Origin: Chromobacterium rhizoryzae
GTDB lineage: Bacteria; Pseudomonadota; Gammaproteobacteria; Burkholderiales; Chromobacteriaceae
DNA: 64,000 bases
Direction of reading: 5' to 3'
Assembly (NCBI RefSeq): GCF_020544465.1
Contig: NZ_CP066126.1
Span: 992,001-1,056,000, forward strand
In this document: positions 33,658-43,250 of the stretch, piece after piece
Layout: each line of letters starts with the position of its first letter
Numbering within the stretch: position 1 is the first letter of the stretch
Notes under the pieces: model-generated
Seen by the model: the letters and a program-made list of their open reading frames with translations, nothing else
Told to the model about the DNA's origin: nothing
The model's database searches: none
Program-made: the position numbers and the translations under genes

Positions 33658-33671
33658 CGCGGCGGGCTTTT
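33643..33671 (+). terminator. Terminator of the GntR gene
   Basis: A 7-bp stem GCCCGCC (33643-33649) with GGCGGGC (33661-33667) followed by TTTT. The left arm is inside the last codons. Moderate strength. Confidence 0.6.
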
Positions 33672-33730
33672 GACGTGACGTGGACGGCTGGGCCAGCGGC
33701 GAAAAACAGGCCGCGGCCAGCCAGTTTTGC

Positions 33731-33736
33731 TAGAAT
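33731..33736 (+). promoter_or_regulatory. Candidate -10 element of the sdh operon
   Basis: TAGAAT preceded by TTTTGC, an almost consensus -10 box, about 157 bp before sdhC. No clear -35 is seen, so activation by a regulator is plausible. Confidence 0.4.
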
Positions 33737-33892
33737 CCCCGGGTCATATTGCACCGCGATATTCCTGGTGCGGCATGAGCGGTAATGACGGGCATCCAGC
33801 CATAACAACAACGGAGCCCTTCAGGCGGGCGGTCTCGTAGCGGACCGTCTGTTGTGTAACCTCTTGGTTCTAAAAACATCCAAGGAAGCCAT

Positions 33893-34267
33893 ATGCAGAA
33901 GCAACGACCAAAGCACCTGGATCTGGCCAAGATCAGATTGCCGATTCCCGGCATCGTCTCGATCTTGCACCGGATCAGCGGTGTTGCGCTGTTCTTTTCT
34001 CTCCCACTGTTGATTTACCTGTTGCACGGTTCGCTGAGTTCGGCCGAATCGTTCGAAACCTACCGCGCCGTGGTGGGCAACCCGCTGATGAAGCTGGTGT
34101 TGCTCGGCCTGTTGTGGGCGTATATGCACCACTTCTGTGCCGGTATCCGTTTCCTCTTCCTCGATATTCATAAAGGTCTCGAACTGCAGACCGCCCGCGC
34201 CACCGCCAAGACCGTTGTGGCCGTCAGCCTGGCGCTGACCATGGTTCTGGGAGTTGCTCTATGGTAA
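33893..34267 (+). CDS. sdhC: Succinate dehydrogenase cytochrome b556 subunit
   Basis: 124 residues, three transmembrane helices, with the family motif IPGIVSILHRISGVALFF and the heme-ligand histidine region YMHHFCAGIRFLFLD. It anchors SdhAB in the inner membrane and, with SdhD, binds heme b and ubiquinone. AAGGA precedes the ATG. It overlaps sdhD by 7 bp and is the first gene of the sdhCDAB-sdhE unit. Confidence 0.96.
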   Translation: MQKQRPKHLDLAKIRLPIPGIVSILHRISGVALFFSLPLLIYLLHGSLSSAESFETYRAVVGNPLMKLVLLGLLWAYMHHFCAGIRFLFLDIHKGLELQTARATAKTVVAVSLALTMVLGVALW

Positions 34268-34605
34268 ATCGCAATGTCGTCGGCGCCGGCTATGGCCTGC
34301 GCGATTGGATCATGCAGCGCGTCACCGCGGTGATCATGTTGATCTACACCGTGGCTTTGGCTTTGTTCCTGTTGACCATGCCGTCCGGCTACGAAGGCTG
34401 GAAGGCGTTCTTCGGCCAGTTCTGGGTGCAGTTGCTGACCCAGGTGAGCCTGATCGCTCTGTTCCTGCACGTATGGGTGGGCATCCGCGATCTGTGGATG
34501 GATTATGTGAAGCCGGTGGGCGTACGCCTGGCGCTGCACGTGTTCACCATCGTCTGGCTGGTTTCCTGTTTTATCTATTCCGTTAAAGTGGTCTGGGGGC
34601 TGTAA
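34261..34605 (+). CDS. sdhD: Succinate dehydrogenase membrane anchor subunit
   Basis: 114 residues, three transmembrane helices. The conserved segment LFLHVWVGIRDLWMDYVKP holds the second heme ligand His and the Asp-Tyr residues at the quinone site. The ATG overlaps the sdhC stop and the TAA shares one base with the sdhA ATG (TAATG), so translation of the three genes is coupled. Confidence 0.96.
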   Translation: MVNRNVVGAGYGLRDWIMQRVTAVIMLIYTVALALFLLTMPSGYEGWKAFFGQFWVQLLTQVSLIALFLHVWVGIRDLWMDYVKPVGVRLALHVFTIVWLVSCFIYSVKVVWGL

Positions 34606-36377
34606 TGGGTATTCCTGTTCGTCATTTCGACGCCGTTATCGTTGGGGCAGGCGGAGCAGGCATGCGCGCGGCCTTGCAATTGTCCGAGGCCGGCCTGAAG
34701 ACAGCGGTGCTGTCCAAGGTATTCCCGACCCGCTCCCACACCGTTGCCGCCCAGGGCGGCGTGTCCGCTTCTCTCGGCAACTCCGAGGAAGATCATTGGC
34801 ACTGGCATATGTACGACACCGTCAAGGGGTCGGACTGGCTGGGCGATCAGGACGCCATCGAATTCATGTGCCGCGAAGCGCCCAAGGTGGTGGTGGAGCT
34901 GGAGCACTTCGGCATGCCGTTCGACCGCAACGCCGACGGCTCCATCTACCAGCGCCCGTTCGGCGGCCATATGTCGAATTTCGGCGAGAAGCCGGTGCGC
35001 CGCGCCTGCGCCGCAGCCGACCGCACCGGCCACGCCATGCTGCACGCGCTATACCAGCGCAATGTGCGCGCCAATACCCATTTCTTCGTTGAATGGATGG
35101 CGCTGGACCTGATCCGCGACGCCGACGGCAATGTCCAGGGCGTGATCGCCATGGAAATGGAAACCTCGGAAATCGTCGTGTTCCAGGCCAAGGCCACCTT
35201 GTTCGCCACCGGCGGCGCCGGCCGCATCTTCTCCTCGTCCACCAACGCCTTCATCAATACCGGCGACGGCCTGGGCATGGCTTCCCGCGCGGGCATCCCG
35301 CTGGAAGACATGGAGTTCTGGCAGTTCCACCCGACCGGCGTGGCCGGCGCCGGCGTGTTGATCACCGAAGGCGTGCGCGGCGAAGGCGGCATTCTGCGCA
35401 ATGCGCAGGGCGAACGCTTCATGGAACGCTACGCGCCCAACGCCAAGGACCTGGCGTCCCGCGACGTGGTGTCGCGCGCGATGGTGACCGAGATCAACGA
35501 AGGCCGCGGCTGCGGTCCGAACAAGGATCACGTGCTGCTGGACATCACTCACCTGGATCCGGAAGTGATCATGTCCAAGCTGCCGGGCATCCGCGAGATT
35601 TCGATCAAGTTCGCCGGCGTGGACCCGATCAAGGCCCCGATTCCGGTGGTGCCGACTTGCCATTACCAAATGGGCGGCATTCCCACCAACTACCACGGCG
35701 AAGTGGTGGTGCAGGGCGAAAAAGTGCAGGGCTTCTACGCGGCCGGCGAATGCGCCTGCGCGTCGGTGCATGGCGCCAACCGCCTGGGCACCAACTCGCT
35801 GCTGGACTTGCTGGTGTTCGGCAAGAGCTCGGCCAACTCGATGATCGAGTTCATCAAGCAGCATCCGGAAGACCTGCCGGAACTGGCGCTGGCCGATGTC
35901 GAGCGCTCCGTCGCCCGCGTCGAGCGCCTGAATCAGCAGACCGGCGGCGTGCAAGTCAACGACGCGCGCGAAGCCATGCAGCGCACCATGCAGGCGCACT
36001 GCGGCGTGTTCCGCTTCAAGGACATGCTGGCCGAAGGCGTGGAGAAGATTCTGGAAGTGGAGAAGATGGTGCAGCGCACCGAGATCTCCGACAAGTCCAA
36101 TGTCTTCAACACCGCCCGCATCGAGGCGCTGGAGCTGGAGAACCTGATCGAAGTGGCCAAGGCCACCATGATCTCGGCCAACGCCCGCACCGAGAGCCGC
36201 GGCGCCCATGTGCGCGACGACGCCAAGGACACCGAGGAAACCCCGAACGGCCGCGACGACAAGAACTGGCTGAAGCACACGCTGTGGTATCGCGAAGCCA
36301 ACCGTCTGGACTACAAGCCGGTCAATCTGAAGCCGCTGTCGGTCGATACGATCGCGCTGAAGACCCGCTCCTACTAA
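34605..36377 (+). CDS. sdhA: Succinate dehydrogenase flavoprotein subunit
   Basis: 590 residues. FAD-binding Rossmann motif VIVGAGGAGMRAAL, the SHTVAAQGGVSASL segment with the His that is covalently flavinylated, and the substrate/capping motifs FHPTGVAGAGVL and EGVRGEGG. It oxidises succinate to fumarate and passes electrons to SdhB. Flavinylation should need SdhE, encoded two genes downstream. Confidence 0.98.
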   Translation: MGIPVRHFDAVIVGAGGAGMRAALQLSEAGLKTAVLSKVFPTRSHTVAAQGGVSASLGNSEEDHWHWHMYDTVKGSDWLGDQDAIEFMCREAPKVVVELEHFGMPFDRNADGSIYQRPFGGHMSNFGEKPVRRACAAADRTGHAMLHALYQRNVRANTHFFVEWMALDLIRDADGNVQGVIAMEMETSEIVVFQAKATLFATGGAGRIFSSSTNAFINTGDGLGMASRAGIPLEDMEFWQFHPTGVAGAGVLITEGVRGEGGILRNAQGERFMERYAPNAKDLASRDVVSRAMVTEINEGRGCGPNKDHVLLDITHLDPEVIMSKLPGIREISIKFAGVDPIKAPIPVVPTCHYQMGGIPTNYHGEVVVQGEKVQGFYAAGECACASVHGANRLGTNSLLDLLVFGKSSANSMIEFIKQHPEDLPELALADVERSVARVERLNQQTGGVQVNDAREAMQRTMQAHCGVFRFKDMLAEGVEKILEVEKMVQRTEISDKSNVFNTARIEALELENLIEVAKATMISANARTESRGAHVRDDAKDTEETPNGRDDKNWLKHTLWYREANRLDYKPVNLKPLSVDTIALKTRSY

Positions 36378-36390
36378 GGGTTCCATCAAG

Positions 36391-37101
36391 ATGACTACCG
36401 AAACCGTCAAATTCCGCATCTACCGCTACAATCCGGAAACCGATGCCAAGCCGTATATGCAGGACATCAGCGTGGAGATGGACTCCACCGAGCACAAGCT
36501 CTTGGACGCGCTGGTCAAGCTGAAGGTGAAGGACGACACGCTGAGCTTCCGCCGCTCCTGTCGCGAAGGCGTGTGCGGTTCCGACGCGATGAACATCAAC
36601 GGTAAGAACGGCCTGGCCTGCCTGACCGACTTCCGCGACCTGAAACAGCCGATCGAGCTGCGTCCGCTGCCGGGTCTGCCGGTGATCCGCGATCTGATCG
36701 TGGACATGACCCAGTTCTTCAAGCAGTACCACTCGATCAAGCCTTATGTGATCAACGACACGCCGCCGCCGGAACGCGAGCGCAAGCAGTCGCCGGAAGA
36801 CCGCAAGGAACTGGACGGCCTGTACGAGTGCATTCTGTGCGCTTGCTGCTCGACGTCCTGCCCGTCCTTCTGGTGGAACCCGGACAAGTTCGTCGGTCCG
36901 GCCGGCCTGTTGGCCGCCTATCGCTTTATCGCGGACACCCGCGACGAAGCGACCAAGGAGCGCCTGGACAACCTGGAAGACCCGTACCGCCTGTTCCGTT
37001 GCCACACCATCATGAACTGCGTGGACGTGTGTCCTAAGGGCCTGAATCCGACCAAGGCGATTGGCAAGATCAAGGACCTCATGGTCAAGCGTGCAGTATG
37101 A
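36391..37101 (+). CDS. sdhB: Succinate dehydrogenase iron-sulfur subunit
   Basis: 236 residues. Plant-ferredoxin-type [2Fe-2S] cysteines in SCREGVCGSDAMNINGKNG, then ECILCACCSTSCPSFWW for [4Fe-4S] and [3Fe-4S], completed by CHTIMNCVDVCPKGLNP. It carries electrons from SdhA to ubiquinone at the membrane subunits. It overlaps sdhE by 4 bp. Confidence 0.98.
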   Translation: MTTETVKFRIYRYNPETDAKPYMQDISVEMDSTEHKLLDALVKLKVKDDTLSFRRSCREGVCGSDAMNINGKNGLACLTDFRDLKQPIELRPLPGLPVIRDLIVDMTQFFKQYHSIKPYVINDTPPPERERKQSPEDRKELDGLYECILCACCSTSCPSFWWNPDKFVGPAGLLAAYRFIADTRDEATKERLDNLEDPYRLFRCHTIMNCVDVCPKGLNPTKAIGKIKDLMVKRAV

Positions 37102-37346
37102 CCGCCTACGATCCGATTGAACTCAAGCGGATCCGTTGGCGGTCCCGGCGGGGGCTGCTGGAGCTGGATCTGGTGCTGGAGAAATTCTTCGCCGGCCCCT
37201 TCGACCAGCTCGCCCCCGCCGAGATTGAGGCTTATCGGCGGTTGCTGGATTTGCCCGATACCGATTTTCTGGACGTCGTCAGCGGCAAGGCCGATCTGGA
37301 CGATCCGGAAGAGATGGGCATCGTGGCGATTCTCCGTTCGCTCTGA
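37098..37346 (+). CDS. sdhE: FAD assembly factor SdhE
   Basis: 82 residues, the small five-helix family with the key RGxxE-type motif RSRRGLLELDLVL. SdhE binds SdhA and promotes covalent attachment of FAD. The ATGA overlap with sdhB ties its production to that of the enzyme. Confidence 0.95.
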   Translation: MTAYDPIELKRIRWRSRRGLLELDLVLEKFFAGPFDQLAPAEIEAYRRLLDLPDTDFLDVVSGKADLDDPEEMGIVAILRSL

Positions 37347-37399
37347 CGGCTGTGCATCACCCCAATTACAACGACCATAAACCGACTGGGAGTATTGCT

Positions 37400-38692
37400 G
37401 TGGAAACTGATCGCAAAGTAACGCTCACATACAACGAGGGTAAGGAAACTCTGGATTTGCCGGTCCAGAGCGGCACTTTGGGGCCGGATGTCGTCGACAT
37501 CCGCACCTTCTCCAAAACCGGCATGTTCACGTTCGACCCGGGCTTCCTGGCCACCGCCAGCTGCGAGTCCGGCATCACCTTCATCGACGGCGATCTGGGC
37601 CAGCTCTACTATCGCGGCTACCCGATCGAGCAACTCGCCGAGAAGAGCGATTACCTGGAAGTCTGCTACCTGCTGCTGAACGGCGAGCTGCCGACCGCGG
37701 CGCAGCGCAAGGACTTCGAGCGCGGCATCATGCGCCACAATATGCTGCACGATCAGCTGATGAGCCTGTTCAAGGGCTTCCGTCGCGACGCGCACCCGAT
37801 GGCGGTGATGGTGGGCGTGGTGGGCGCGCTGTCCGCCTTCTACCATGACTCGCTGGACATCTCCAATCCTGAGCATCGCCGCATTTCCGCGCATCGCCTG
37901 GTGGCCAAGCTGCCGACCATCGCCGCGCAAGCTTACCGCTACAACAAGGGCCTGCCGTTCTCCTACCCGAAAAACGGCCTGACCTACGCGGAAAACTTCC
38001 TGCACATGATGTTCTCCACCCCGTGCGAAGAGTACAAGGTGAACCCGGTGCTGGCGCGCGCGCTGGACCGCATCTTCACCCTGCACGCCGATCACGAGCA
38101 GAACGCCTCCACCTCCACCGTGCGTCTGGCCGGCTCCTCCGGCGCCAACCCCTTCGCGTGTATCGCCGCCGGCATCGCCTGCCTGTGGGGCCCGTCCCAT
38201 GGCGGCGCCAACGAAGCCGTGCTGAAGATGCTGGACGAAATCGGCAGCGTGGAAAACGTGGCCGACTTCATGCAAGGCGTGAAGGACAAGCGCTACAAGC
38301 TGATGGGCTTCGGCCACCGCGTGTACAAGAACATGGACCCGCGCGCTTCCATCATGAAGCAGACCTGCGACGAAGTGCTGAACGAACTGGGCCTGCACAA
38401 CGATCCCAAGTTCAAGCTGGCGATGGAACTGGAAAAGATCGCGCTGTCCGATCCCTACTTCATCGAGCGCAAGCTGTACCCGAACGTGGACTTCTACTCC
38501 GGCATCGTCTTGTCGGCCATCGGCATCCCGGTGTCGATGTTCACCCCGATCTTCGCGCTGGCCCGCACCGTGGGCTGGATCGCCCACTGGAGCGAAATGA
38601 TCTCCGACCCGGCGATGAAGATCGGCCGTCCGCGTCAGTTGTACACCGGCGCCCCCCGCCGCGATTTCATTCCGGTGGAGAAGCGCAAGTAA
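37400..38692 (+). CDS. gltA: Citrate synthase, type II
   Basis: 430 residues from a GTG at 37400 (GGGAG 7 bp upstream), which gives the length and N-terminus of the hexameric E. coli-type enzyme; the frame from 37352 would add 16 unrelated residues. Catalytic histidines are in HADHEQNAST and FGHRVYKNMDPRA. It condenses oxaloacetate and acetyl-CoA. The gene is 53 bp after sdhE and ends in a strong terminator. Confidence 0.96.
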   Translation: METDRKVTLTYNEGKETLDLPVQSGTLGPDVVDIRTFSKTGMFTFDPGFLATASCESGITFIDGDLGQLYYRGYPIEQLAEKSDYLEVCYLLLNGELPTAAQRKDFERGIMRHNMLHDQLMSLFKGFRRDAHPMAVMVGVVGALSAFYHDSLDISNPEHRRISAHRLVAKLPTIAAQAYRYNKGLPFSYPKNGLTYAENFLHMMFSTPCEEYKVNPVLARALDRIFTLHADHEQNASTSTVRLAGSSGANPFACIAAGIACLWGPSHGGANEAVLKMLDEIGSVENVADFMQGVKDKRYKLMGFGHRVYKNMDPRASIMKQTCDEVLNELGLHNDPKFKLAMELEKIALSDPYFIERKLYPNVDFYSGIVLSAIGIPVSMFTPIFALARTVGWIAHWSEMISDPAMKIGRPRQLYTGAPRRDFIPVEKRK

Positions 38693-38703
38693 GCAGGAAC
38701 GAG

Positions 38704-38739
38704 GGTTGGCTGGAGCAGGGCTTCAGCCAGCCTTTTTTT
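38704..38739 (+). terminator. Terminator after gltA
   Basis: A 9-bp stem (38704-38712 with 38724-38732, one G-U pair), followed by TTTTTTT. It separates the sdh-gltA unit from sucA, which should have its own promoter in the 150 bp that follow. Confidence 0.86.
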
Positions 38740-38890
38740 CCGGCCCGACGGCGGGCCGGGGCAGGGTCAGAATGTTATGGGAAGCACAACAAAAAGTTTT
38801 TCCGATAGCGTTTTCCCCATGCAGCAACAGGGAGTTCGCGCCAGGGCGTAGCTGGCCGGATTCCGAACAGAAACGACAAAGGGTAGCCCC

Positions 38891-41719
38891 ATGATGCAAT
38901 CCATGTACAGCCATTCTTACCTGTTCGGTGGGAATGCACCGTTCATCGAGGAGCTGTACGAACAGTACCTCGCTGACGCCAACTCCGTTCCGAACGAGTG
39001 GCGCGACTATTTCGACAAGCTGGCGCAAGCGCCGGGCGCTGCCGAACGCGATGTGCCGCACATGCCGATCCAGGAATCCTTCATTCAGCTGGCCAAGAAG
39101 CCGGCCGCCGGCCAGCGCGCCAGCAGCGGGGCGGAATGGGACACCATGCAAAAGCAGGTGGGGGTGCTGAAACTGATTTCCGCCTACCGCGTGCTGGGCA
39201 GCCGCCAGGCCAATCTGGACCCGCTCAAGCGCATGGACCAGGAGCTGGTGCGCGAACTGGACCCGGCTACCCACGGTTTGACCGGCGCCGACATGGCGGT
39301 GCAATTCAACGCCGGCTCGCTGGTGGGCCCGCAGAAGATGCCGCTGTCCGACATCCTGGCGCGCCTGAAGCAGACCTACTGCGGCAATATCGGCGTCGAG
39401 TACATGCACATCACCAAGTCGGATGAAAAGCATTGGGTGCAAAAGCGCTTCGAGGGCGATCTGTCCACGCCGCATTACGACGCGGCCAAGAAGCAGCGCA
39501 TCCTGAAGCAGATCACCGCGTCCGAGACGCTGGAACGCTATCTGCACACCAAATACGTCGGCCAGAAGCGCTTCTCGCTGGAAGGCGGCGAGTCCGCCAT
39601 CGCCGCGCTGGATCACCTGATCCAGAACGCCACCGGCCAGGGCGTGCAGGAACTGATCATCGGCATGGCCCACCGCGGCCGTCTGAACGTGCTGGTCAAC
39701 ACCCTGGGCAAGCTGCCGCGCGATCTGTTCGCCGAATTCGAAGGCAAGGCCGCCCAGCAAATGGCCTCCGGCGACGTGAAGTACCACATGGGCTTCTCCT
39801 CCGACATCCCGACCGCCGACGGCCCGATGCATGTGTCGCTGGCCTTCAACCCCTCGCACCTGGAAATCGTCAACCCGGTGGTGGAGGGCTCGGTGCGCGC
39901 GCGCCAGGAACGCCGCAAGGACGCGGAACGCAAGACCGCGGTGCCGGTATTGATCCACGGCGACTCCGCCTTTGGCGGCCTGGGCGTCAACCAGGGCACC
40001 TTCAACCTGTCGCAGACCCGCGGCTACGGCACCGGCGGCACCATCCACATCGTGATCAACAACCAGGTGGGCTTCACCACTTCGGACACCCGCGACATCC
40101 GCTCCACCATGTATTGCACCGACGTGGCCAAAATGATCGAAGCGCCGATCTTCCACGTCAACGGCGATGATCCGGAAGCCGTCTGCTATGTGATGCAGGC
40201 CGCGCTGGACTACCGGATGACCTTCAAGAAGGACGTGGTCATCGATCTGGTGTGCTACCGCAAACTGGGCCACAACGAGGGCGACGACCCGTTCCTGACC
40301 CAGCCGATGATGTACAAGAAGATCGCCAAGCACCAAGGCGTGCGCGCGATGTACGCCGAGCGTCTGGTGCAGGAAGGCGTGCTGAAGGCGGAAGAGGCCG
40401 ACGCGCAGATCCAGGCCTACCGCGACGCGCTGGACAAGGGCGAGCACGTAGAGCAGACCGCGCTGACCAATTACAAGCGCGAACACGCGCTGGACTTCAG
40501 CCAGTATCTGGGCACCCACTGGGCGCATCCGACCGACACCTCCTTGCCGCAGGCCGACATCCAGCGCCTGACCGAGAAGTTCACCTCGCTGCCGGAAGGC
40601 TTCAAGCTGCATCCGACGGTGCAGAAGGTGCTGGCCGCGCGCAAGGCGATGGCCGCCGGCGAGCAGAACGCGGACTGGGGCATGGCCGAGACCCTGGCTT
40701 ACGCCAGCCTGGTGACCAACGGCTTCGGCGTGCGCCTGTCCGGCGAAGACTCCGGCCGCGGCACCTTCTCCCACCGTCATTCGGTCTTGCACGACCAAAA
40801 CCGCGAGAGCTGGGACCAGGGCAGCTATGTGCCGCTGCGCAATATGTCCGACAACCAGGCCGATTTCCTGGTGATCGACTCCATCCTGAACGAAGAAGCG
40901 GTGCTGGCCTATGAATACGGCTATGCCTGTTCCGCTCCGGATCAGCTGGTGATCTGGGAAGCCCAGTTCGGCGACTTCGCCAACGGTGCCCAGGTGGCCA
41001 TCGACCAGTTCATTTCCTCCGGCGAGACCAAGTGGGGCCGTCTGTGCGGCCTGACCACCATCCTGCCGCACGGCTACGACGGCCAGGGCCCGGAACACTC
41101 GTCCGCGCGCCTGGAGCGTTGGCTGCAACTGTGCGCCGAGCACAATATGCAGGTGGTGATGCCGTCCGAAGCCTCGCAGATGTTCCACATGCTGCGTCGC
41201 CAGGTGCTGCGCCCGTACCGCAAGCCGCTGGTCATCTTCCTGTCCAAGCGCCTGCTGCGCTTCAAGGATTCGATGAGCCCGATCGAAGCGTTCACCAGCG
41301 GCGGTTTCCGCCCGGTGATCGGCGACGCGGTGGTGCAGGACGCCAAGAAGGTCAAGCGCGTGCTGCTGTGCGCCGGCCAGGTGTATTACGACCTCGCCGC
41401 CGCTCGCAAGGAGCGCGGTCTGGACGACGATATCGCCATCGTCCGCATCGAGCAGCTGTATCCGTTCCCGACCGAGCAGGTGGCCGCCGAACTGGCGCGC
41501 TTCCCGCAGGCGCGCGAAGTGATGTGGGTGCAGGAAGAGCCGCGCAACCAGGGCGCCTGGTATCAGATCCGCCACCGCCTGGAAGGCCTGCTGGGCGCCA
41601 AGCAGTCGCTGTCCTTCGCCGGCCGTCCGTCGTCCGCTTCCCCGGCCGTAGGCTATATGAGCAAACACGTCGCCCAACTCAAGGCTTTCGTTGAAGAAGC
41701 CATGTCGGTCGCCAAATAA
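38891..41719 (+). CDS. sucA: 2-oxoglutarate dehydrogenase E1 component
   Basis: 942 residues, thiamine-diphosphate-dependent decarboxylase. Family N-terminus SYLFGGNAPFIEELYEQYL, catalytic-core motif IGMAHRGRLNVLVNTLGK, ThDP-binding HGDSAFGGLGV and C-terminal EEPRNQGAW. It forms the multienzyme complex with the E2 and E3 encoded just downstream. Two adjacent ATG codons (38891, 38894) make the exact start uncertain by one residue. Confidence 0.97.
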   Translation: MMQSMYSHSYLFGGNAPFIEELYEQYLADANSVPNEWRDYFDKLAQAPGAAERDVPHMPIQESFIQLAKKPAAGQRASSGAEWDTMQKQVGVLKLISAYRVLGSRQANLDPLKRMDQELVRELDPATHGLTGADMAVQFNAGSLVGPQKMPLSDILARLKQTYCGNIGVEYMHITKSDEKHWVQKRFEGDLSTPHYDAAKKQRILKQITASETLERYLHTKYVGQKRFSLEGGESAIAALDHLIQNATGQGVQELIIGMAHRGRLNVLVNTLGKLPRDLFAEFEGKAAQQMASGDVKYHMGFSSDIPTADGPMHVSLAFNPSHLEIVNPVVEGSVRARQERRKDAERKTAVPVLIHGDSAFGGLGVNQGTFNLSQTRGYGTGGTIHIVINNQVGFTTSDTRDIRSTMYCTDVAKMIEAPIFHVNGDDPEAVCYVMQAALDYRMTFKKDVVIDLVCYRKLGHNEGDDPFLTQPMMYKKIAKHQGVRAMYAERLVQEGVLKAEEADAQIQAYRDALDKGEHVEQTALTNYKREHALDFSQYLGTHWAHPTDTSLPQADIQRLTEKFTSLPEGFKLHPTVQKVLAARKAMAAGEQNADWGMAETLAYASLVTNGFGVRLSGEDSGRGTFSHRHSVLHDQNRESWDQGSYVPLRNMSDNQADFLVIDSILNEEAVLAYEYGYACSAPDQLVIWEAQFGDFANGAQVAIDQFISSGETKWGRLCGLTTILPHGYDGQGPEHSSARLERWLQLCAEHNMQVVMPSEASQMFHMLRRQVLRPYRKPLVIFLSKRLLRFKDSMSPIEAFTSGGFRPVIGDAVVQDAKKVKRVLLCAGQVYYDLAAARKERGLDDDIAIVRIEQLYPFPTEQVAAELARFPQAREVMWVQEEPRNQGAWYQIRHRLEGLLGAKQSLSFAGRPSSASPAVGYMSKHVAQLKAFVEEAMSVAK

Positions 41720-41734
41720 CCACTGAATGAGTTC

Positions 41735-41756
41735 GAGGCAGCCGGAGGGCTGCCTC
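41735..41756 (+). promoter_or_regulatory. Intercistronic hairpin between sucA and sucB
   Basis: A perfect 9-bp stem (GAGGCAGCC with GGCTGCCTC) and GGAG loop, with no T-tract, in the 52-bp gap. It ends 16 bp before the sucB ATG and could stabilise or partly attenuate the transcript. Confidence 0.5.
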
Positions 41757-41771
41757 TACATGGAGAAGAAC

Positions 41772-43013
41772 ATGCTGATTGAAGTCACCGTCCCGCAACT
41801 GCCCGAGTCCGTATCCGAAGCCACGCTGATGAGCTGGCACAAGAAGGTTGGCCAAGCCGTCAGCCGCGACGAGAACCTGATCGACCTGGAAACCGACAAG
41901 GTGGTGCTGGAACTGCCGGCGCCCCAGGCAGGCGTGATCGTTGAAATCATCGTGGAAGACGGCGCCACCGTGGTGTCCGGCCAGCTGATCGCCAAGATCG
42001 ACACCGCCGCCAAGGCCGGCGACGTGGCTCCGGCCGCAGCCGCCGCGCCGGCTCCGGCAGCCGCCCCGGCGCCCGCCGCCGCTCCGGCAGGCGGAGCCGC
42101 CATGCCGTCCGCCGCCAAGCTGGCCGCCGAAACCGGCGTGGACCTGTCCAAGGTGGCCGGTTCCGGCCGCGACGGCCGCGTGCTGAAGGAAGACGTGCAG
42201 GCCGCCAAGCAAGCCGCTCCGGCCCAGGCCGGCCCGGTGCTGGCTCCGGCCGCCGCCGGCGCCGCGCTGTCCGCCACCCCGGCCGCGGTCAATGTCGCCG
42301 CCATCCTGTCCGACCGTCCGGAACAGAGCGTGCCGATGTCCCGTCTGCGCCAGCGCGTGGCCGAGCGTCTGATCCTGTCGCAGCAGACCAACGCCATCCT
42401 CACCACCTTCAATGAAGTGAACATGAAGCCGGTGATGGACCTGCGCGCCAAGTACAAGGACCGCTTCGAGAAGGAACACGGCATCAAGCTGGGCTTCATG
42501 GGCTTCTTCGTCAAGGCCGTGGTCGCTGCGCTGAAGAAATACCCCATCGTCAACGCCTCGGTGGATGGCAACAACATCATCTATCACGGCTACTTCGATA
42601 TCGGCGTGGCCGTGGGCAGCCCGCGCGGCCTGGTGGTGCCGGTGATCCGCAACGCCGACCAGCTGAGCCTGGCCGACATCGAGAAGCAGATCTCCGAATT
42701 CGGCAAGCGCGCCCAGGAAGGCAAGCTGACCGTGGAAGAACTGACCGGCGGCACCTACACCATCTCCAACGGCGGCACCTTCGGTTCGATGATGTCCACC
42801 CCCATCATCAACCCGCCGCAGTCCGCCATCCTGGGCATGCACGCCACCAAGGAGCGCGCCGTGGTTGAGAACGGTCAAGTGGTGGTGCGCCCGATGATGT
42901 ATCTTGCCCAGTCCTACGACCACCGCATCATCGACGGCCGCGAAGCCGTGCTGAGCCTGGTGGCGATCAAGGACGCGATTGAAGATCCGGCCCGCCTGAT
43001 CCTCGACTTGTAA
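41772..43013 (+). CDS. sucB: 2-oxoglutarate dehydrogenase E2 (dihydrolipoyl succinyltransferase)
   Basis: 413 residues from the ATG at 41772 (GGAG upstream). Lipoyl domain with the modified Lys in LETDKVVLELPAP, an Ala/Pro-rich flexible linker, the E1/E3-binding domain (AAKLAAETGVDLSKVAGSG), and the catalytic domain ending SYDHRIIDGREAV with the HxxxDG motif. It transfers the succinyl group to CoA and forms the core of the complex. Confidence 0.97.
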   Translation: MLIEVTVPQLPESVSEATLMSWHKKVGQAVSRDENLIDLETDKVVLELPAPQAGVIVEIIVEDGATVVSGQLIAKIDTAAKAGDVAPAAAAAPAPAAAPAPAAAPAGGAAMPSAAKLAAETGVDLSKVAGSGRDGRVLKEDVQAAKQAAPAQAGPVLAPAAAGAALSATPAAVNVAAILSDRPEQSVPMSRLRQRVAERLILSQQTNAILTTFNEVNMKPVMDLRAKYKDRFEKEHGIKLGFMGFFVKAVVAALKKYPIVNASVDGNNIIYHGYFDIGVAVGSPRGLVVPVIRNADQLSLADIEKQISEFGKRAQEGKLTVEELTGGTYTISNGGTFGSMMSTPIINPPQSAILGMHATKERAVVENGQVVVRPMMYLAQSYDHRIIDGREAVLSLVAIKDAIEDPARLILDL

Positions 43014-43020
43014 TCACCCG

Positions 43021-43043
43021 CGGCCGGGAGCGCGCTCCCGGCC
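43021..43043 (+). promoter_or_regulatory. Intercistronic hairpin after sucB
   Basis: GGCCGGGAG (43022-43030) pairs with CTCCCGGCC (43035-43043) without a T-tract. A second GC hairpin (GGCGGGC with GCCCGCC, 43262-43280) precedes lpdA. These may tune relative expression along the operon. Confidence 0.45.
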
Positions 43044-43067
43044 TGTCTTGCGATGAATGGAGCTTGA

Positions 43068-43250
43068 ATGCAGTTGCCCGACTGGTTTTACGGAATCGCC
43101 GCCATCCTGGCCGGCGTGGCCATAGGCTGGCTGACCTGGAAAAAACGCCGCAACGGCGTGCGCGAAGACCTGTACAGCCTGATCGGCAAAAGCATTCTCT
43201 GTCTGTTCATGATCGCATTCGGCATTCTGCTGCTGAAGGTCGGCAAGTAG
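43068..43250 (+). CDS. 60-residue membrane protein inside the 2-oxoglutarate dehydrogenase operon
   Basis: MQLPDWFYGIAAILAGVAIG opens with one transmembrane helix (about 7-24), then a basic cytoplasmic loop KKRRNG, and a second helix (about 42-57, ILCLFMIAFGILLL). TGGAGC sits before the ATG. It lies between sucB and lpdA, 54 bp after one and 49 bp before the other, on the same strand, so it is almost certainly co-transcribed. I recognise no named family. A role in membrane association of the complex is conceivable but unsupported. Confidence 0.8.
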   Translation: MQLPDWFYGIAAILAGVAIGWLTWKKRRNGVREDLYSLIGKSILCLFMIAFGILLLKVGK

